A stretch of 64,000 nt of DNA from Arthrobacter sp. Bi83 (GCF_918698095.1 NZ_CAKKLY010000014.1:27295-91294), one strand, 5' to 3'. Positions 8,326 through 17,623 are shown, counted from the first letter of the stretch. The notes: generated by a model not told the origin, from the sequence alone. Numbers and translations are program-made.

Positions 8326-10079
8326 CAGTTACTCGCTTTTCGTTCGGAAGTGGTTTCGGGGGCCGCTGCGGCGGCTGGGATCTCGGCGGAAGGGGAAACG
8401 CGGGCTGGAACGTCTTTAGCAGGAGCCCAGCGGAAGCGGATCTTGCCGCCAATCGGGATCTGGGCTGCGATGTCGAGCTGGTGGTCCACCACGACGGCGA
8501 TCACCGGGTAGCCGCCGGTGATTGGATGGTCGGCGAGGAAGAGTACGGGCAGGCCCTCCGGCGGGACCTGAAGGGCTCCGGCAACGGTGCCCTCACTGGG
8601 GAGTTCGCCTGCGCGGCTGCGCTGCAGCGGCGTGCCGTTCAGGCGCATGCCCACCCGGTTGGACTGCGGCTTCACCTCCCACTCCTGGCCGGCAAAAGAC
8701 GCCAGCGCCTCCTGATCGAACCAGTCGGCGCGCGGGCCGGGGACGACGTCGAGCACGGTCACCCCGGTGCCCGGGAACTCCGGCTGCAGCTCGGGGGTCC
8801 CGACGACGCCGGATTCGGTCTCGCCACCGGCGGCAAGGACCTGGCCGGCGGCAAGCGGCGCCGGGCCGATGCCGGACATGGTGTCGGTGGAACGGCTGCC
8901 CAGCACGGGCGCTACGTCCACTCCTCCGCGTACGGCGAGGTAGCTGCGGAAACCACTCTCCGGCGCGCCGATGGTCAGGGTCTCGCCGTCGAGCAAGGCG
9001 AAGGGGGTGGCTACCGGAACCGAGCGCCGGACGGTCCCGGAATCCTCGTCTGAAGCAGAGTCGTCCGAAGCAGAGTCAACGGTCAGTTCCGACGGCGCGC
9101 CGGCGACGGCGAGGACCTGGTCCCCGACGGCCGTCACCGTGAGTCCGCCGGCGACAGTCTCAACGGCAGCGGCCGACGGCGCGTTCCCCACGAGGCGGTT
9201 GGCCCGCCGCAGCGAGGCCCGGTCCAGCGCTCCGGCGGCGGAAACCCCCAGTGCGGAGTGGCCGTAGCGGCCGAGATCCTGGATCAGGCTGTAAAGTCCC
9301 GGAGAAACGATCTGCAGGCCGGATGGAACGTCCTGCGGCTCCGCCGCGGCAACGGTAACGGCTTCATCAGCCAGTGTTACTGCGTCCCGGACGGCACGGA
9401 ACTGCACCCGGTGGCCGGGGCTCGCCAGCGCGGGCTGTTCACGGTCCAGGTCCCACATTTTCGCGCCGGTGCGGCCGATGAGCTGCCAGCCGCCCGGGGA
9501 CCGGCGCGGGTACACGGCGGAGTAGTTGCCGGCCAGGGCCACCGAGCCGGCGGGAACGGCGGTGCGCGGTGAGCTGCGGCGGGGCACTTCGAGGACCTGG
9601 TTCTCCCCCACCATGTAGCCGAAGCCAGGGGCGAAGCCGGCGAAGGCCACAGTCCAGATCTGCCCGGTGTGAGCGGCTATCACGCCGTCCGCTCCGAGGC
9701 CGGTCAGCTCCCCCACTTCGGTGAGGTCTTCGCCGTCGTACACAGTGTCAATGACCACCAGGTCGCCGTCCCGCTGGGGCGGCGCGGTGAGGTCGAGTTG
9801 CAGCAGCAGCGCGGCGATGCGTCGTGCAGCTGCCGGCGAATCCGCCGTCAGCAGGACCGTCTCGGCCGCGGCCAGAACGTCCTGCTGGCCCGGCAGCGGG
9901 TTCTCCAGAAGCAGTGCCTGCAGGGCGAGGACGTCCCGGGTGCCGGAGAGTTCGGCGAGCACCGCCCGGGTCCCCACCGCACGCACGGACCTGACCTTCT
10001 GAACGGCCGCCTTTTGTGCTGCCACTGTTTCCATAGCCGCTTCCATCGTTGCCGGTGCCGTGAATGGGATCTGAGCCAC
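8325..10079 (-). CDS. KipI-KipA (PxpB-PxpC) fusion, 5-oxoprolinase/carboxyltransferase-like subunits
   Basis: One 584-aa polypeptide replaces the two subunits found in Bacillus and E. coli. Residues about 30-230 are KipI/PxpB ([42 protein letters not shown]). Residues about 255-570 are KipA/PxpC, opening with [15 protein letters not shown]. PxpABC cleaves 5-oxo-L-proline to glutamate with ATP, and the same KipA-KipI fold is the carboxyltransferase part of urea carboxylase. The start is a GTG directly abutting the TAA of the transporter gene; an ATG at residue 12 is an alternative. The stop overlaps the biotin carboxylase start by one base. Function fits lactam hydrolysis or carboxylation together with PxpA. 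Confidence 0.88.
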   Translation of the reverse strand: MAQIPFTAPATMEAAMETVAAQKAAVQKVRSVRAVGTRAVLAELSGTRDVLALQALLLENPLPGQQDVLAAAETVLLTADSPAAARRIAALLLQLDLTAPPQRDGDLVVIDTVYDGEDLTEVGELTGLGADGVIAAHTGQIWTVAFAGFAPGFGYMVGENQVLEVPRRSSPRTAVPAGSVALAGNYSAVYPRRSPGGWQLIGRTGAKMWDLDREQPALASPGHRVQFRAVRDAVTLADEAVTVAAAEPQDVPSGLQIVSPGLYSLIQDLGRYGHSALGVSAAGALDRASLRRANRLVGNAPSAAAVETVAGGLTVTAVGDQVLAVAGAPSELTVDSASDDSASDEDSGTVRRSVPVATPFALLDGETLTIGAPESGFRSYLAVRGGVDVAPVLGSRSTDTMSGIGPAPLAAGQVLAAGGETESGVVGTPELQPEFPGTGVTVLDVVPGPRADWFDQEALASFAGQEWEVKPQSNRVGMRLNGTPLQRSRAGELPSEGTVAGALQVPPEGLPVLFLADHPITGGYPVIAVVVDHQLDIAAQIPIGGKIRFRWAPAKDVPARVSPSAEIPAAAAAPETTSERKASN

Positions 10080-11450
10080 TTAGGCGCGCGATTCCTGCAG
10101 CAGCCGTTCTTCCTCGGCCGTCTGCGGGTTCCGGCCGAGCGCCAGGCCGATGACGGTGACCACGGACGCCACCAGCAGGTACACCGCGATCAGTAGCCAG
10201 TCGCCGGACGCTGCGTAGAGGGCGGTGAAGATCAACGGTGCCACGGCGCCGCCGATCACTCCGGCCAGCGTGTAGGCCAGCGAGCTGCCGGCGTAGCGCA
10301 GCCGGGCCGGGAACTGCTCGGTGATGTACGCCGCCTGCGGGCCGTACATGAACGCGTGGAAGGCCAGGCCGATCACGACGCCGAAGGTGAGCATCAGGAC
10401 GGACCTGCCCTGGATCATCAGGAAGAACAGCGGGGTGTAAGCAGCGGTTCCGACTGCGGCAATTCCGTAGACGAGGCGGCGGTTGAAGCGGTCCGTGAGG
10501 GCCCCGGCTGCGGGAATAAGTACCAGCTGGAAGGCGGAACCGATCAGGATGGCGCCGAGGACATTGCCGGTGGTCATGCCCAGTTCCTTGGTGGCGTAGA
10601 CCGCCACGAAGACGGTGAAGAGGGCGTAGAGAACATCGGGGCAGACCCGGGACAGGGCGGCCGCGACCAGGGCACGCGGTTCCTTGGTGAAGACCTCCTT
10701 GATGGGGGCCTTGGGCTGTTCACCGTGGGCAAGGATGGCCTTGAAGACCGGGGTTTCCTCGAGCTTGAGCCTGATGAGCAGGCCGAAGACCACGAGGAGT
10801 GCGGAGGCCAGGAAAGCGACGCGCCAGCCCCAGGAAAGGAAGGCCTCGTTGCTGAGGGTCGCTGCCAGCACGGCCAGGACTCCGTTGGCCATCAGGTTGC
10901 CGGCCGGCGGGCCGATCTGCGCGGCCGAAGACCAGAAGCCGCGCTTGTGGGCATCGCCGAACTCGCTGGAGAGCAGGACGGCTCCGCCCCATTCGCCGCC
11001 GACGCCGATGCCCTGGGCCAGTCGCAGCAGCACCAGGATGACCGGGGCGGCGACGCCGATGACCGAGTAGTCAGGCAGCGCACCGATCAGCACCGTGGCT
11101 GCGCCGATCAGCATGAGGGTAACTACCAGGACTTGCTTGCGGCCGATCTTGTCGCCGAGCCGGCCGAAGATCACACCGCCGATGGGGCGGGCGAGGTAGC
11201 CGACGGCGAACGCCGAGAAGGAAAGGAGCAGCCCGACGAACTCGTCATTGCCGGGGAAGAAGATCTTGGGGAAGACGAGGGCGGAAGCCACCGAATAGAT
11301 GGCGAAGTCGTAGTACTCAAGGGACGTGCCGGTGAGGCTGGCGACGTAGGCCTTGAGTGCTCCGGGCGGCATCCTCTTGGTTTGCGGCTTCTTTGCCGGG
11401 GACGGCGTTCCGGGTGTGGACCCGGCCGGTGATGGGTTTGAGGCGGTCAT
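10080..11450 (-). CDS. MFS transporter, metabolite:H+ symporter (MHS) family
   Basis: A 456-aa membrane carrier with about 12 hydrophobic segments. The N-terminal SLEYYDFAIYSVASALVFPKIFFP and the loop LARPIGGVIFGRLGDKIGRK are hallmarks of the MHS family (ShiA, ProP, KgtP, citrate carriers), which import small organic acids or zwitterions with protons. It sits inside the pxpA to biotin carboxylase operon, so the probable cargo is the lactam or acid that this operon degrades, such as 5-oxoproline. A GGAG lies about 8 bases before the ATG. Confidence 0.9.
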   Translation of the reverse strand: MTASNPSPAGSTPGTPSPAKKPQTKRMPPGALKAYVASLTGTSLEYYDFAIYSVASALVFPKIFFPGNDEFVGLLLSFSAFAVGYLARPIGGVIFGRLGDKIGRKQVLVVTLMLIGAATVLIGALPDYSVIGVAAPVILVLLRLAQGIGVGGEWGGAVLLSSEFGDAHKRGFWSSAAQIGPPAGNLMANGVLAVLAATLSNEAFLSWGWRVAFLASALLVVFGLLIRLKLEETPVFKAILAHGEQPKAPIKEVFTKEPRALVAAALSRVCPDVLYALFTVFVAVYATKELGMTTGNVLGAILIGSAFQLVLIPAAGALTDRFNRRLVYGIAAVGTAAYTPLFFLMIQGRSVLMLTFGVVIGLAFHAFMYGPQAAYITEQFPARLRYAGSSLAYTLAGVIGGAVAPLIFTALYAASGDWLLIAVYLLVASVVTVIGLALGRNPQTAEEERLLQESRA

Positions 11451-11525
11451 TAGATACTCCGGGGTTGGGGTGTTGGAGTGCTTGGAAGGGTTATTCGGCC
11501 ATGCTGCGGCAGGCAGGCCGGGCGG

Positions 11526-12284
11526 TCAGGCAAAGGCGGCGACGGTGACGCCTGCTGCGGTCAGGGCTGACTTCACGGCTGTGGCCATGGCAACGGCTCC
11601 GGGGGAATCGCCGTGCACACAGATGCTTTCTGCGCGGATTTTCAGGACGGAACCGTCCACGGTGCGGACGGCGGAATCAGTGGCCATCTGTAGGACATGT
11701 TCCGCCACTTCTGCGGGATCATCAAGGACAGATCCTGGCAGGGAGCGGGACACGAGCGTGCCGTCCGGGTTGTATGCCCGGTCGGCGAAGGCTTCCGGGA
11801 CGGCACGCAGGCCGGCGGCTTCCGCCAGGCGGAGCACCTCCGAGCCGGGAAGCCCCAGAATGGGCAGCTGGGCGTCCACCGATTTCACAGCGTCGACCAC
11901 GGCCTGTGCCTGCGCCGTGTGGTGGACGATCGCGTTGTAGAGCCCGCCGTGCGGTTTAACGTACTGGACGCGCGTGCCCTCCGCCGCGGCCAGCGCCTGC
12001 AGCGCGCCGATCTGGTAGACGACGTCGTCCGCGAGCTCGTTGGGCGCTATGTCCAGAAAGCGGCGGCCAAAACCGGCAAGATCGCGGTAGCCCACATGTG
12101 CGCCGATGACGACGCCGGCGGCGGCCGCCTGCCGGCAGGTCTTCCGAATAACGCTGGGATCACCGGCGTGGAAGCCGCAGGCCACGTTGGCGCTCGTGAC
12201 GGAGCGGAACATCGCCTGGTCATCGCCCAGGGTCCACCGCCCGAATGATTCTCCGACGTCGCTGTTCAGGTCGATCTTCGTCAT
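11526..12284 (-). CDS. pxpA: LamB/YcsF family protein, 5-oxoprolinase subunit A
   Basis: First gene of the operon, 252 aa, the usual family length. The family signature is complete: [12 protein letters not shown] at the N-terminus, [12 protein letters not shown] at about 33-44, [26 protein letters not shown] and ICVHGDSP near the C-terminus. These carry the Asp and His residues of the active site. In E. coli and B. subtilis PxpA works with PxpB and PxpC to hydrolyse 5-oxoproline, a spontaneous cyclisation product of glutamine and glutamate. A GAGGATC ribosome site precedes the ATG. Divergently facing is a GntR gene. Confidence 0.92.
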   Translation of the reverse strand: MTKIDLNSDVGESFGRWTLGDDQAMFRSVTSANVACGFHAGDPSVIRKTCRQAAAAGVVIGAHVGYRDLAGFGRRFLDIAPNELADDVVYQIGALQALAAAEGTRVQYVKPHGGLYNAIVHHTAQAQAVVDAVKSVDAQLPILGLPGSEVLRLAEAAGLRAVPEAFADRAYNPDGTLVSRSLPGSVLDDPAEVAEHVLQMATDSAVRTVDGSVLKIRAESICVHGDSPGAVAMATAVKSALTAAGVTVAAFA

Positions 12285-12336
12285 TGTGATCCTCGTCTCA
12301 TAGAAGCCTGAGTTCTAGGATGCACCACTTTGAGGA

Positions 12337-12349
12337 ATTGTTCAACAAT
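12337..12349. promoter_or_regulatory. Candidate GntR/FCD operator between pxpA and its regulator
   Basis: A perfect palindrome with arms ATTGT and ACAAT around TCA, in the 105-base divergent promoter region. The GT-N3-AC core matches the general pattern of GntR/FadR-subfamily sites. Control of both the operon and the regulator gene is inferred from position. Confidence 0.55.
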
Positions 12350-12389
12350 CCAACGATTAAACGATGTGGCAATCGTGTAAATTCAAGGC

Positions 12390-13109
12390 ATGACGAGCCC
12401 AGCCCGCAACGCCCGGAGTGCCTCCGCCCCAGCCGCTGCAGGCAACGGCGCATCGCTTGCCGGGGCACGCCTTCGGGTAGCCGTGCCCTCGGTGGCGGAG
12501 CGGGTTGCCCAGGAGCTGCGGCACCAACTTGCCGAAGGGCTGCTGCTGCCTGGCGCCAGGCTCACGGAAGCCGCGCTGGCCGAGGATCTAGGCGTTTCAC
12601 GCAACACTGTCCGTGAGGCCTTCGCCGAGCTGGCCAGCGAGCGGCTCCTGGTCCGGCATCCCAACCGCGGTGTGTTCGTGGCGAGTCTTGGCGCCGGTGA
12701 CATCCACGACGTCTACACCGTCCGCCGCGCCATCGAGGTAAGCACCATCCGGAACGGGGGCACCACGGAGCAGATTGCGGCCGTGCGCGCCGCTGTGGAA
12801 GAGGGCAAGAAAGCCGCGGCCGCGAATGACAATGAGGGGCTCGGCAGCGCCAACCAGCATTTCCACCGCGCCATTGTGGCCATGGCCGGAAGCCGGCGCC
12901 TGGACACAATCATGTCCCAGGTGCTCGCCGAGATGCGCCTGTTCTTCCACAAGGCCACGGTGGACGCCGAGTTCTACAGCGGATACCTGAAGGACAACGA
13001 GCAGATCTGCGCCGCGTTGGAAGCCGGGGACGGTGAGCGCGCGTCAGAGCTGATGCTGGCGTACCTTGACCGGTCCGAGGCCCAGCAGGTCGCCATTCAC
13101 GGCGTCTGA
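12390..13109 (+). CDS. GntR-family regulator (FCD subfamily), probable regulator of the pxp operon
   Basis: A 239-aa one-component regulator. The winged helix-turn-helix is at about residues 30-95 (LRHQLAEGLLLPGARLTEAALAEDLGVSRNTVREAF), followed by an all-helical FCD ligand-binding domain with the conserved Asp/His positions (DIHDVYTVRRAIE, NQHFHRAIVAMAGSRRLD). Transcribed away from pxpA across a short region carrying a good palindrome, so it most likely represses the operon until a pathway metabolite binds. Confidence 0.9.
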   Translation: MTSPARNARSASAPAAAGNGASLAGARLRVAVPSVAERVAQELRHQLAEGLLLPGARLTEAALAEDLGVSRNTVREAFAELASERLLVRHPNRGVFVASLGAGDIHDVYTVRRAIEVSTIRNGGTTEQIAAVRAAVEEGKKAAAANDNEGLGSANQHFHRAIVAMAGSRRLDTIMSQVLAEMRLFFHKATVDAEFYSGYLKDNEQICAALEAGDGERASELMLAYLDRSEAQQVAIHGV

Positions 13110-13134
13110 GAGCGCTGAGAGCGCAGGTGCTTGG

Positions 13135-13872
13135 CTAGCGCTTGCCCTTTTTCCGCGAGCCGCGGCCGCGGCCCTTGTCCGGGTTGGGGGCGTAGCGCTG
13201 GGCCACCTTGGGCTTCTTGGCGCCGGTGCCGCGGCGGTCCGGCTTGGGTTCCTTCTTCGGCTTCTCCTGCTGGGCGGACGGCTGCCGGGAGCTCTGGGCT
13301 GTGCGCCCGCGGACAATGCCGATGAACTCCTCAATCACCTCGTCCGTGGCATCGCTGAGCCACGCCAAGGCAATTTCGGTGCCGGGCGCCCCTGTGAGCC
13401 GGCGGGCCACGGTGTCCTTGACGTTGAAGTGCCTGGCCACGGACATGGGCAGGATGAGCAGGCCCGCCCCCGACGCCACCACCTGCAGGGCAGCTTCCGG
13501 CCCGCCGAGCCCGTCGGCGTCGAGGAAGGTCTCCTCCGCGAGGTCCTCCAGTGCCACTTCCTCGAACACCGAGATCTCATGGCCCTTGGGTGCCACCACC
13601 ACCGGCTGTTCTTCATACAGCGGAATGACATTCAGGCCCTCGCGGTCCACGGGCAGCCGCACAAAACTGAGGTCGGCAGAACCGTCGCGCAGCACGGAAA
13701 GCTGCGTGCCGCCGTCGGACATGAAGCCGCGCAACGGAACATGCGGCATCCGCTCTTCCCAGCGGCGGATCCACTTTCCCGGCGTGACGCCGGCGACGTA
13801 CGCGAAGCGAAGCTCCCGCTGGCCGGGTTCTGGCGGGGCGGGGGCTAATGTGGATTCATCTTCAGCGGGCAC
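13135..13872 (-). CDS. LysR-type substrate-binding domain protein lacking a DNA-binding domain
   Basis: About 245 aa from the GTG at 13872. Residues about 17-200 form a type 2 periplasmic-binding fold as in the effector half of LysR regulators (LRFAYVAGVTPGKWIRRWEERMP, LSFVRLPVDREGLNVIPLYEEQPVVV, VASGAGLLILP). No helix-turn-helix precedes it. The C-terminal ~60 residues are strongly basic (KPKKEPKPDRRGTGAKKPK and RGRGSRKKGKR), which could bind nucleic acid. Translation from further upstream (14067 or 14010) stays open but would run through a 30-bp tandem repeat and into the divergent gene, so I prefer the GTG. Standalone effector domains of this type next to DUF5997 are seen in actinobacteria; function unknown. 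Confidence 0.78.
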   Translation of the reverse strand: MPAEDESTLAPAPPEPGQRELRFAYVAGVTPGKWIRRWEERMPHVPLRGFMSDGGTQLSVLRDGSADLSFVRLPVDREGLNVIPLYEEQPVVVAPKGHEISVFEEVALEDLAEETFLDADGLGGPEAALQVVASGAGLLILPMSVARHFNVKDTVARRLTGAPGTEIALAWLSDATDEVIEEFIGIVRGRTAQSSRQPSAQQEKPKKEPKPDRRGTGAKKPKVAQRYAPNPDKGRGRGSRKKGKR

Positions 13873-13879
13873 ACGTTCA

Positions 13880-13939
13880 CAGTACCGCCCGCGCTCAGTA
13901 CCGCCAGTGCAGTACCGCCGGAGCTCAGTACCGCCAGTG
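13880..13939. repeat. Two tandem 30-bp repeats between divergent genes
   Basis: Units 13880-13909 and 13910-13939 differ at two positions. Each contains CAGTACCGCC twice, giving four copies starting at 13880, 13896, 13910 and 13926. The repeat lies between the LysR-like GTG and the DUF5997 ATG. Because the unit is a multiple of three, it also stays open in the extended minus-strand frame, but the position suggests promoter or operator DNA. Confidence 0.85.
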
Positions 13940-14008
13940 CCCCGCGCGGTGCCCGCTCTCGGTTCACCGTTGGTCCCCTTCCGGTACGCAGCCAGATACC
14001 CTTGAAGC

Positions 14009-14407
14009 ATGACCTCTGCTAACTCCCAGTCCATGAAGCCGGCCACCGTTGCCAAGAAGCTTGGCATCTACCTGCCCGCAACACCCCAGGAGTTCCAGGA
14101 TTCAACCATCACGCGCGCCGATTTCGCAGAACTCCAGGCGAACCCGCCGGAGTGGCTGGCCGAGCTGCGCCGCAACGGCCCGCACCCCCGCCCGGTGGTG
14201 GCGCAGAAGCTGAATGTCTCGATCAGCGGACTGGCCCGCGGCGGCGTCGAAGAGGCCCTGACGACGGCGGAAATCACCGCGCTGCTGCAGGCTCCCCCCG
14301 CGTGGCTGGTCGCCGAGCGCTCCACCCACGCCGCGGTGCGCGCCGAGGCTCAGCGCGTCAAAGACGAGGCTTCCAAGAAAGACGCCAAGAAGGCGCGCCA
14401 GGCCTAG
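14009..14407 (+). CDS. DUF5997 family protein
   Basis: A 132-aa cytoplasmic protein. The core KPATVAKKLGIYLPATPQEFQ, NPPEWLAELRRNGPHPRPVVAQKLNVSISGLARGG and PPAWLVAERSTH matches the actinobacterial DUF5997 family. The NVSISGLARGGV segment resembles a helix-turn-helix recognition helix, so a DNA-binding role is conceivable but unproven. The C-terminus is Lys/Ala-rich (KDEASKKDAKKARQA). It is divergent from the LysR-like domain gene 136 bases away, and the two may be functionally linked. Confidence 0.85.
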   Translation: MTSANSQSMKPATVAKKLGIYLPATPQEFQDSTITRADFAELQANPPEWLAELRRNGPHPRPVVAQKLNVSISGLARGGVEEALTTAEITALLQAPPAWLVAERSTHAAVRAEAQRVKDEASKKDAKKARQA

Positions 14408-14748
14408 CTGGAGCTTCCGGCAGCACGAAAGCTGCCGTAACCCTTGCGATAACCCGGACTCCTGATCCCCCATCCCGAGGGGACGCGAGCGCGGCTGGGG
14501 GGCCTTGCCCCCCAGCCGGCCTGCCGCCCACAGAAGCCAGACGGGGCGCGGCCAAACCATCTGCCGCCGCGACGAACGGCCCCGCTCATCCGGTCCGCTC
14601 CCCCACCATTTGGGGGCCCAAGGGGGCCGCAGAAATGGCGGGGGGAGACGCTCGAAATGCCCGCGAAGAACAGCGTTTCCCCAAGGCGGCCTATTGATTC
14701 TGTGATTGTGCGTGAAGGTATCGCGCACCTCGGATCGATGAGGTCATC
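14408..14748. other. Intergenic region with hairpins
   Basis: About 340 bases between DUF5997 and the secreted Fn3 protein. A strong 11-bp stem at 14493-14517 (arms GGCTGGGGGGC and GCCCCCCAGCC, loop CTT) probably ends the DUF5997 transcript, although there is no clear T run. A second G/C-rich structure lies near 14600-14630. The distal 70 bases should carry the promoter of the next gene. No convincing coding frame. Confidence 0.45.
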
Positions 14749-17049
14749 ATGAAATCAGCACAACACGAGCCGGAAGCGCGCACTTCACGCCTTCCCGGTA
14801 CCCGCAGGGCCGGAATCATTGCAACCGTTTCGGCCGTGGTCTGCGCAACGTCCATGTTCACCATCCCGGCCGCCAGCGCGGCCGTGCCGACCTTCCCCGA
14901 CAACCTCCTGGTCTTTCCCAACCGCGACTTCGTTACTGTCGAGGGTTACCAGAGCCACAAGGGCGAGACAGCAACCGTGGAGGTCACCCGCGCAGGAGTC
15001 GGCGTCATTGGTTCGGCGAAGGGCGTGGTCTCTGGCGGAGACGTTGCCTTTGAAGTCAACCACCCCGGCGGGTACTGCTGGGGGGCCGGTACGGGGCTGA
15101 ACGTTACCCCCGATATCCAGCCGGGCGATACCGTCTCCCTCAAGTTCGGCGCCACGGCCGCCGGCGACACTCGCGTCCTGGACACCTATGTCACCGCCGA
15201 CTCGATCCTCAGCGGCAGCACTGTTACGGTCAAAGGACACGTAGGCACCGGCGTCAACCGGGCTCAAATGGAACAGCGCATCATTGAGCCGGCCCTGACC
15301 GCCACCACGATCGCCCGCCGCGATATTCGCGCCGTCCCCGGCCTCCTCACCGCGGCCCCCAAGGGCGGCTACTCCTCCAGCCTTGAATTCGATGTCGACG
15401 GTCCCAACACCTTCACCGCAACCTACGTTTTCGATGACCCCGCCAACGCCGAGATCGCCGCGAACGCCGGACTCGGTGAGCGCGCCATGGCTTGGGAACT
15501 GGAGGACGCCGCGGCCAACCGACAGGGCGTGACCATCGCCGAGTTCGGCGAACCCGGCGGCCCGGGCATGGGCGGGTGCCCCAACGGTCCCCTCCAGTCC
15601 GGCCCTCCAGGGCCAACCAGCGTCTCTGCCGCGAAAGTGTCCGGCGGACTCAAACTGACCTGGACCCCCGCTGTAGCTATCCCGGGCACACCGGCCATCA
15701 CTGGCTACCGGGCAACCGCGGTCGCCCAGACCGTGACCGCCAACGAACAAGTAGAAATTGGCAAGCGCATCACCGGCCAGGCAGCCTCCGGCACCACCAT
15801 CACCGGACTGGCTGCCGGAGAGAACTACGACGTCTACGTCGTGGCCGAAAGCAGCACCGGAGACACCTTCCCCGGGGTCCACGCCATCCCGCAAACTGAC
15901 ACCACCGCCCCGACAGTGACGGCCACGCCCAGCGGAGGCACTTTCTCCACGGCCCAGAACGTCACCCTGACCGCCAGCGAGGCCGGAAGCAGCATCTTCT
16001 TCACCACCAACGGAACAGAACCCGTCCTCCCCGGCGGCGTCACTTCCGATGCCGCAACCCTTTACACCGGCCCGGTTAACATCGCCCAGACCGGCACACT
16101 CAAGTTCGCCGCCATCGACCCCTCGGGCAACGTGTCCCAGGCCGGCACACTGAACTTCTCCATCACCAACGACCCCGTACCGGCCGCCCCGGCCTTCTCA
16201 GGAGCACCCGTCGTGGGCCAGGGTACGGCAAGCCTGACCTGGACCGCACCGGACGCGGGCGCGCCCGGCCTGACCATCACCGGGTACACGATCCAGGCCT
16301 ACACAGCTGACGGCACCGCGTTCGGCGCCCCCAAGACGGCTCCCGGCACGGCCACGTCCCTGGTCTATGACGGACTCGCCGGCGACACCGCCTACCAGTT
16401 CACCATCAGGGCCAGCAACATCAACGGCACCAGTCCCGAATCGGCCAAGACCGCGTCCGCGACCGCCCAAGGCGCCGTCGTGGCCATCGCCGGCCCGGAC
16501 CAGAGCGTCGCCCGCCGCACCACAGCCACCACCGTGGCACTGGACGGCACCGGATCCACCACAACGGGCGCCAAGTACGAATGGGAACAGGTACTTTCCG
16601 GGGCAACTGATCCGAACCAGGTGACGATTACCGGCGGCACCACGCTGAAGCCGACGTTCAGTCTGCCGGTCTTCAAATCACCGATGACGAACAGTCCGCT
16701 CACTTTCAGGCTGACGGTTACGGTTGGCACCACGGTCCGGACAGACGAGGTCACCGTGACACCGGTAGCGGACACGGTAACGATCGGTATCGCACAGTGG
16801 AGGGCAGGCGATCTCAGGATCAGCGGCACCAGCAGTGTGGTCGGCGGCGTCATTACCATCCACTCCGGAAGCCCAACCGGCCCCGTGCTGGGCCAGGTAG
16901 CCGTCACTGCGGCGGCCGCACCGGCGACCGGTGGCGACTACAACCTCCGGCTACGCAACGCCGCAGCCGGAGCCAGCAACCCCGGCAGAGTCTGGATTGA
17001 GTCCACCGTAGGTGGAACGGCCGGGCCAGCCACCGTCGTGAACCGCTAG
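14749..17049 (+). CDS. Large secreted protein with fibronectin type III and CHB_HEX_C-like domains
   Basis: 766 aa with an N-terminal signal peptide of about 45 residues (basic region, ATVSAVVCATSMF, cleavage near AASAA). Residues about 45-280 are an unassigned Ala/Gly-rich extracellular region. A first Fn3-like domain (PTSVSAAKVSGGLKLTWTP) covers about 285-380, a chitobiase-C-like Ig domain (SIFFTTNGTEP) about 383-475, a second Fn3 domain about 480-575, and a PKD/Ig-like region (VAIAGPDQSV) follows to about 680. The tail has no LPXTG anchor or membrane segment, so it is probably released or loosely wall-bound. No catalytic domain is visible; an adhesive or polysaccharide-binding role is plausible. 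Confidence 0.75.
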   Translation: MKSAQHEPEARTSRLPGTRRAGIIATVSAVVCATSMFTIPAASAAVPTFPDNLLVFPNRDFVTVEGYQSHKGETATVEVTRAGVGVIGSAKGVVSGGDVAFEVNHPGGYCWGAGTGLNVTPDIQPGDTVSLKFGATAAGDTRVLDTYVTADSILSGSTVTVKGHVGTGVNRAQMEQRIIEPALTATTIARRDIRAVPGLLTAAPKGGYSSSLEFDVDGPNTFTATYVFDDPANAEIAANAGLGERAMAWELEDAAANRQGVTIAEFGEPGGPGMGGCPNGPLQSGPPGPTSVSAAKVSGGLKLTWTPAVAIPGTPAITGYRATAVAQTVTANEQVEIGKRITGQAASGTTITGLAAGENYDVYVVAESSTGDTFPGVHAIPQTDTTAPTVTATPSGGTFSTAQNVTLTASEAGSSIFFTTNGTEPVLPGGVTSDAATLYTGPVNIAQTGTLKFAAIDPSGNVSQAGTLNFSITNDPVPAAPAFSGAPVVGQGTASLTWTAPDAGAPGLTITGYTIQAYTADGTAFGAPKTAPGTATSLVYDGLAGDTAYQFTIRASNINGTSPESAKTASATAQGAVVAIAGPDQSVARRTTATTVALDGTGSTTTGAKYEWEQVLSGATDPNQVTITGGTTLKPTFSLPVFKSPMTNSPLTFRLTVTVGTTVRTDEVTVTPVADTVTIGIAQWRAGDLRISGTSSVVGGVITIHSGSPTGPVLGQVAVTAAAAPATGGDYNLRLRNAAAGASNPGRVWIESTVGGTAGPATVVNR

Positions 17050-17112
17050 GCCACGTCGGGCATCACCAACAATCGCGGAGAGGCTGCAGAGTTTCAGGCA
17101 GCTCCGCCACCC

Positions 17113-17157
17113 AGTCCGGTGGCTGCCGGCAATGCGCCGGTAGCCACCGGACTTTTG
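17113..17157 (+). terminator. Rho-independent terminator after the secreted Fn3 protein
   Basis: An 18-bp stem with one G-T wobble (left arm 17113-17130, right arm 17136-17153, five-base loop) followed by TTTTG. It begins about 65 bases after the stop codon. Confidence 0.85.
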
Positions 17158-17276
17158 TGCGCTCCGTAAGTTGTACTTCAGGCGCCGGCTCTCCCCGGGA
17201 ATACTTGGCAGGGCAGTAGAGTTGATGCCTGCGAATGGGCGCCAATCCGGCCCCCATGCGAAGGAGTGAAACCACC

Positions 17277-17579
17277 ATGGCAACCGACTACGACGCACCG
17301 CGCGTCAATCAAGAGGATCAGCCGGGGACCGAATCGATCGAAGCGATGCAGTCCCAGCGCGGCGGATCCCAGACAGCCCTGCTGGACGTCGAGGAAGCCG
17401 ACACCGCAGAAGGCATCGACCTTCCCGGGGCCGACCTCTCCCACGAAGAGCTGCTCATCCAGGTCATCCCGGTGCAGGAGGACGAGTTCACGTGCATGTC
17501 CTGCTTCCTGGTCCATCACCGCAGCCAGCTCGCGCGGGAAAAAGACGGAAAAAAGTACTGCTCGGAGTGCGAAGGGTAG
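17277..17579 (+). CDS. DUF4193 family protein
   Basis: 100 aa from the ATG at 17277, which has AAGGAG at 17261-17266. The N-terminus MATDYDAPR and the C-terminal FTCMSCFLVHHRSQLA with KYCSEC are the signature of DUF4193, a small actinobacterial family. Two CxxC pairs near the C-terminus should bind a zinc ion. The middle is strongly acidic. Function is unknown; family members are widely conserved in this phylum, which suggests a housekeeping role. Confidence 0.92.
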   Translation: MATDYDAPRVNQEDQPGTESIEAMQSQRGGSQTALLDVEEADTAEGIDLPGADLSHEELLIQVIPVQEDEFTCMSCFLVHHRSQLAREKDGKKYCSECEG

Positions 17580-17623
17580 GACGCCCGTTGTTCACCCGGT
17601 CCTGATCGTTGGGCCCGGAACCC

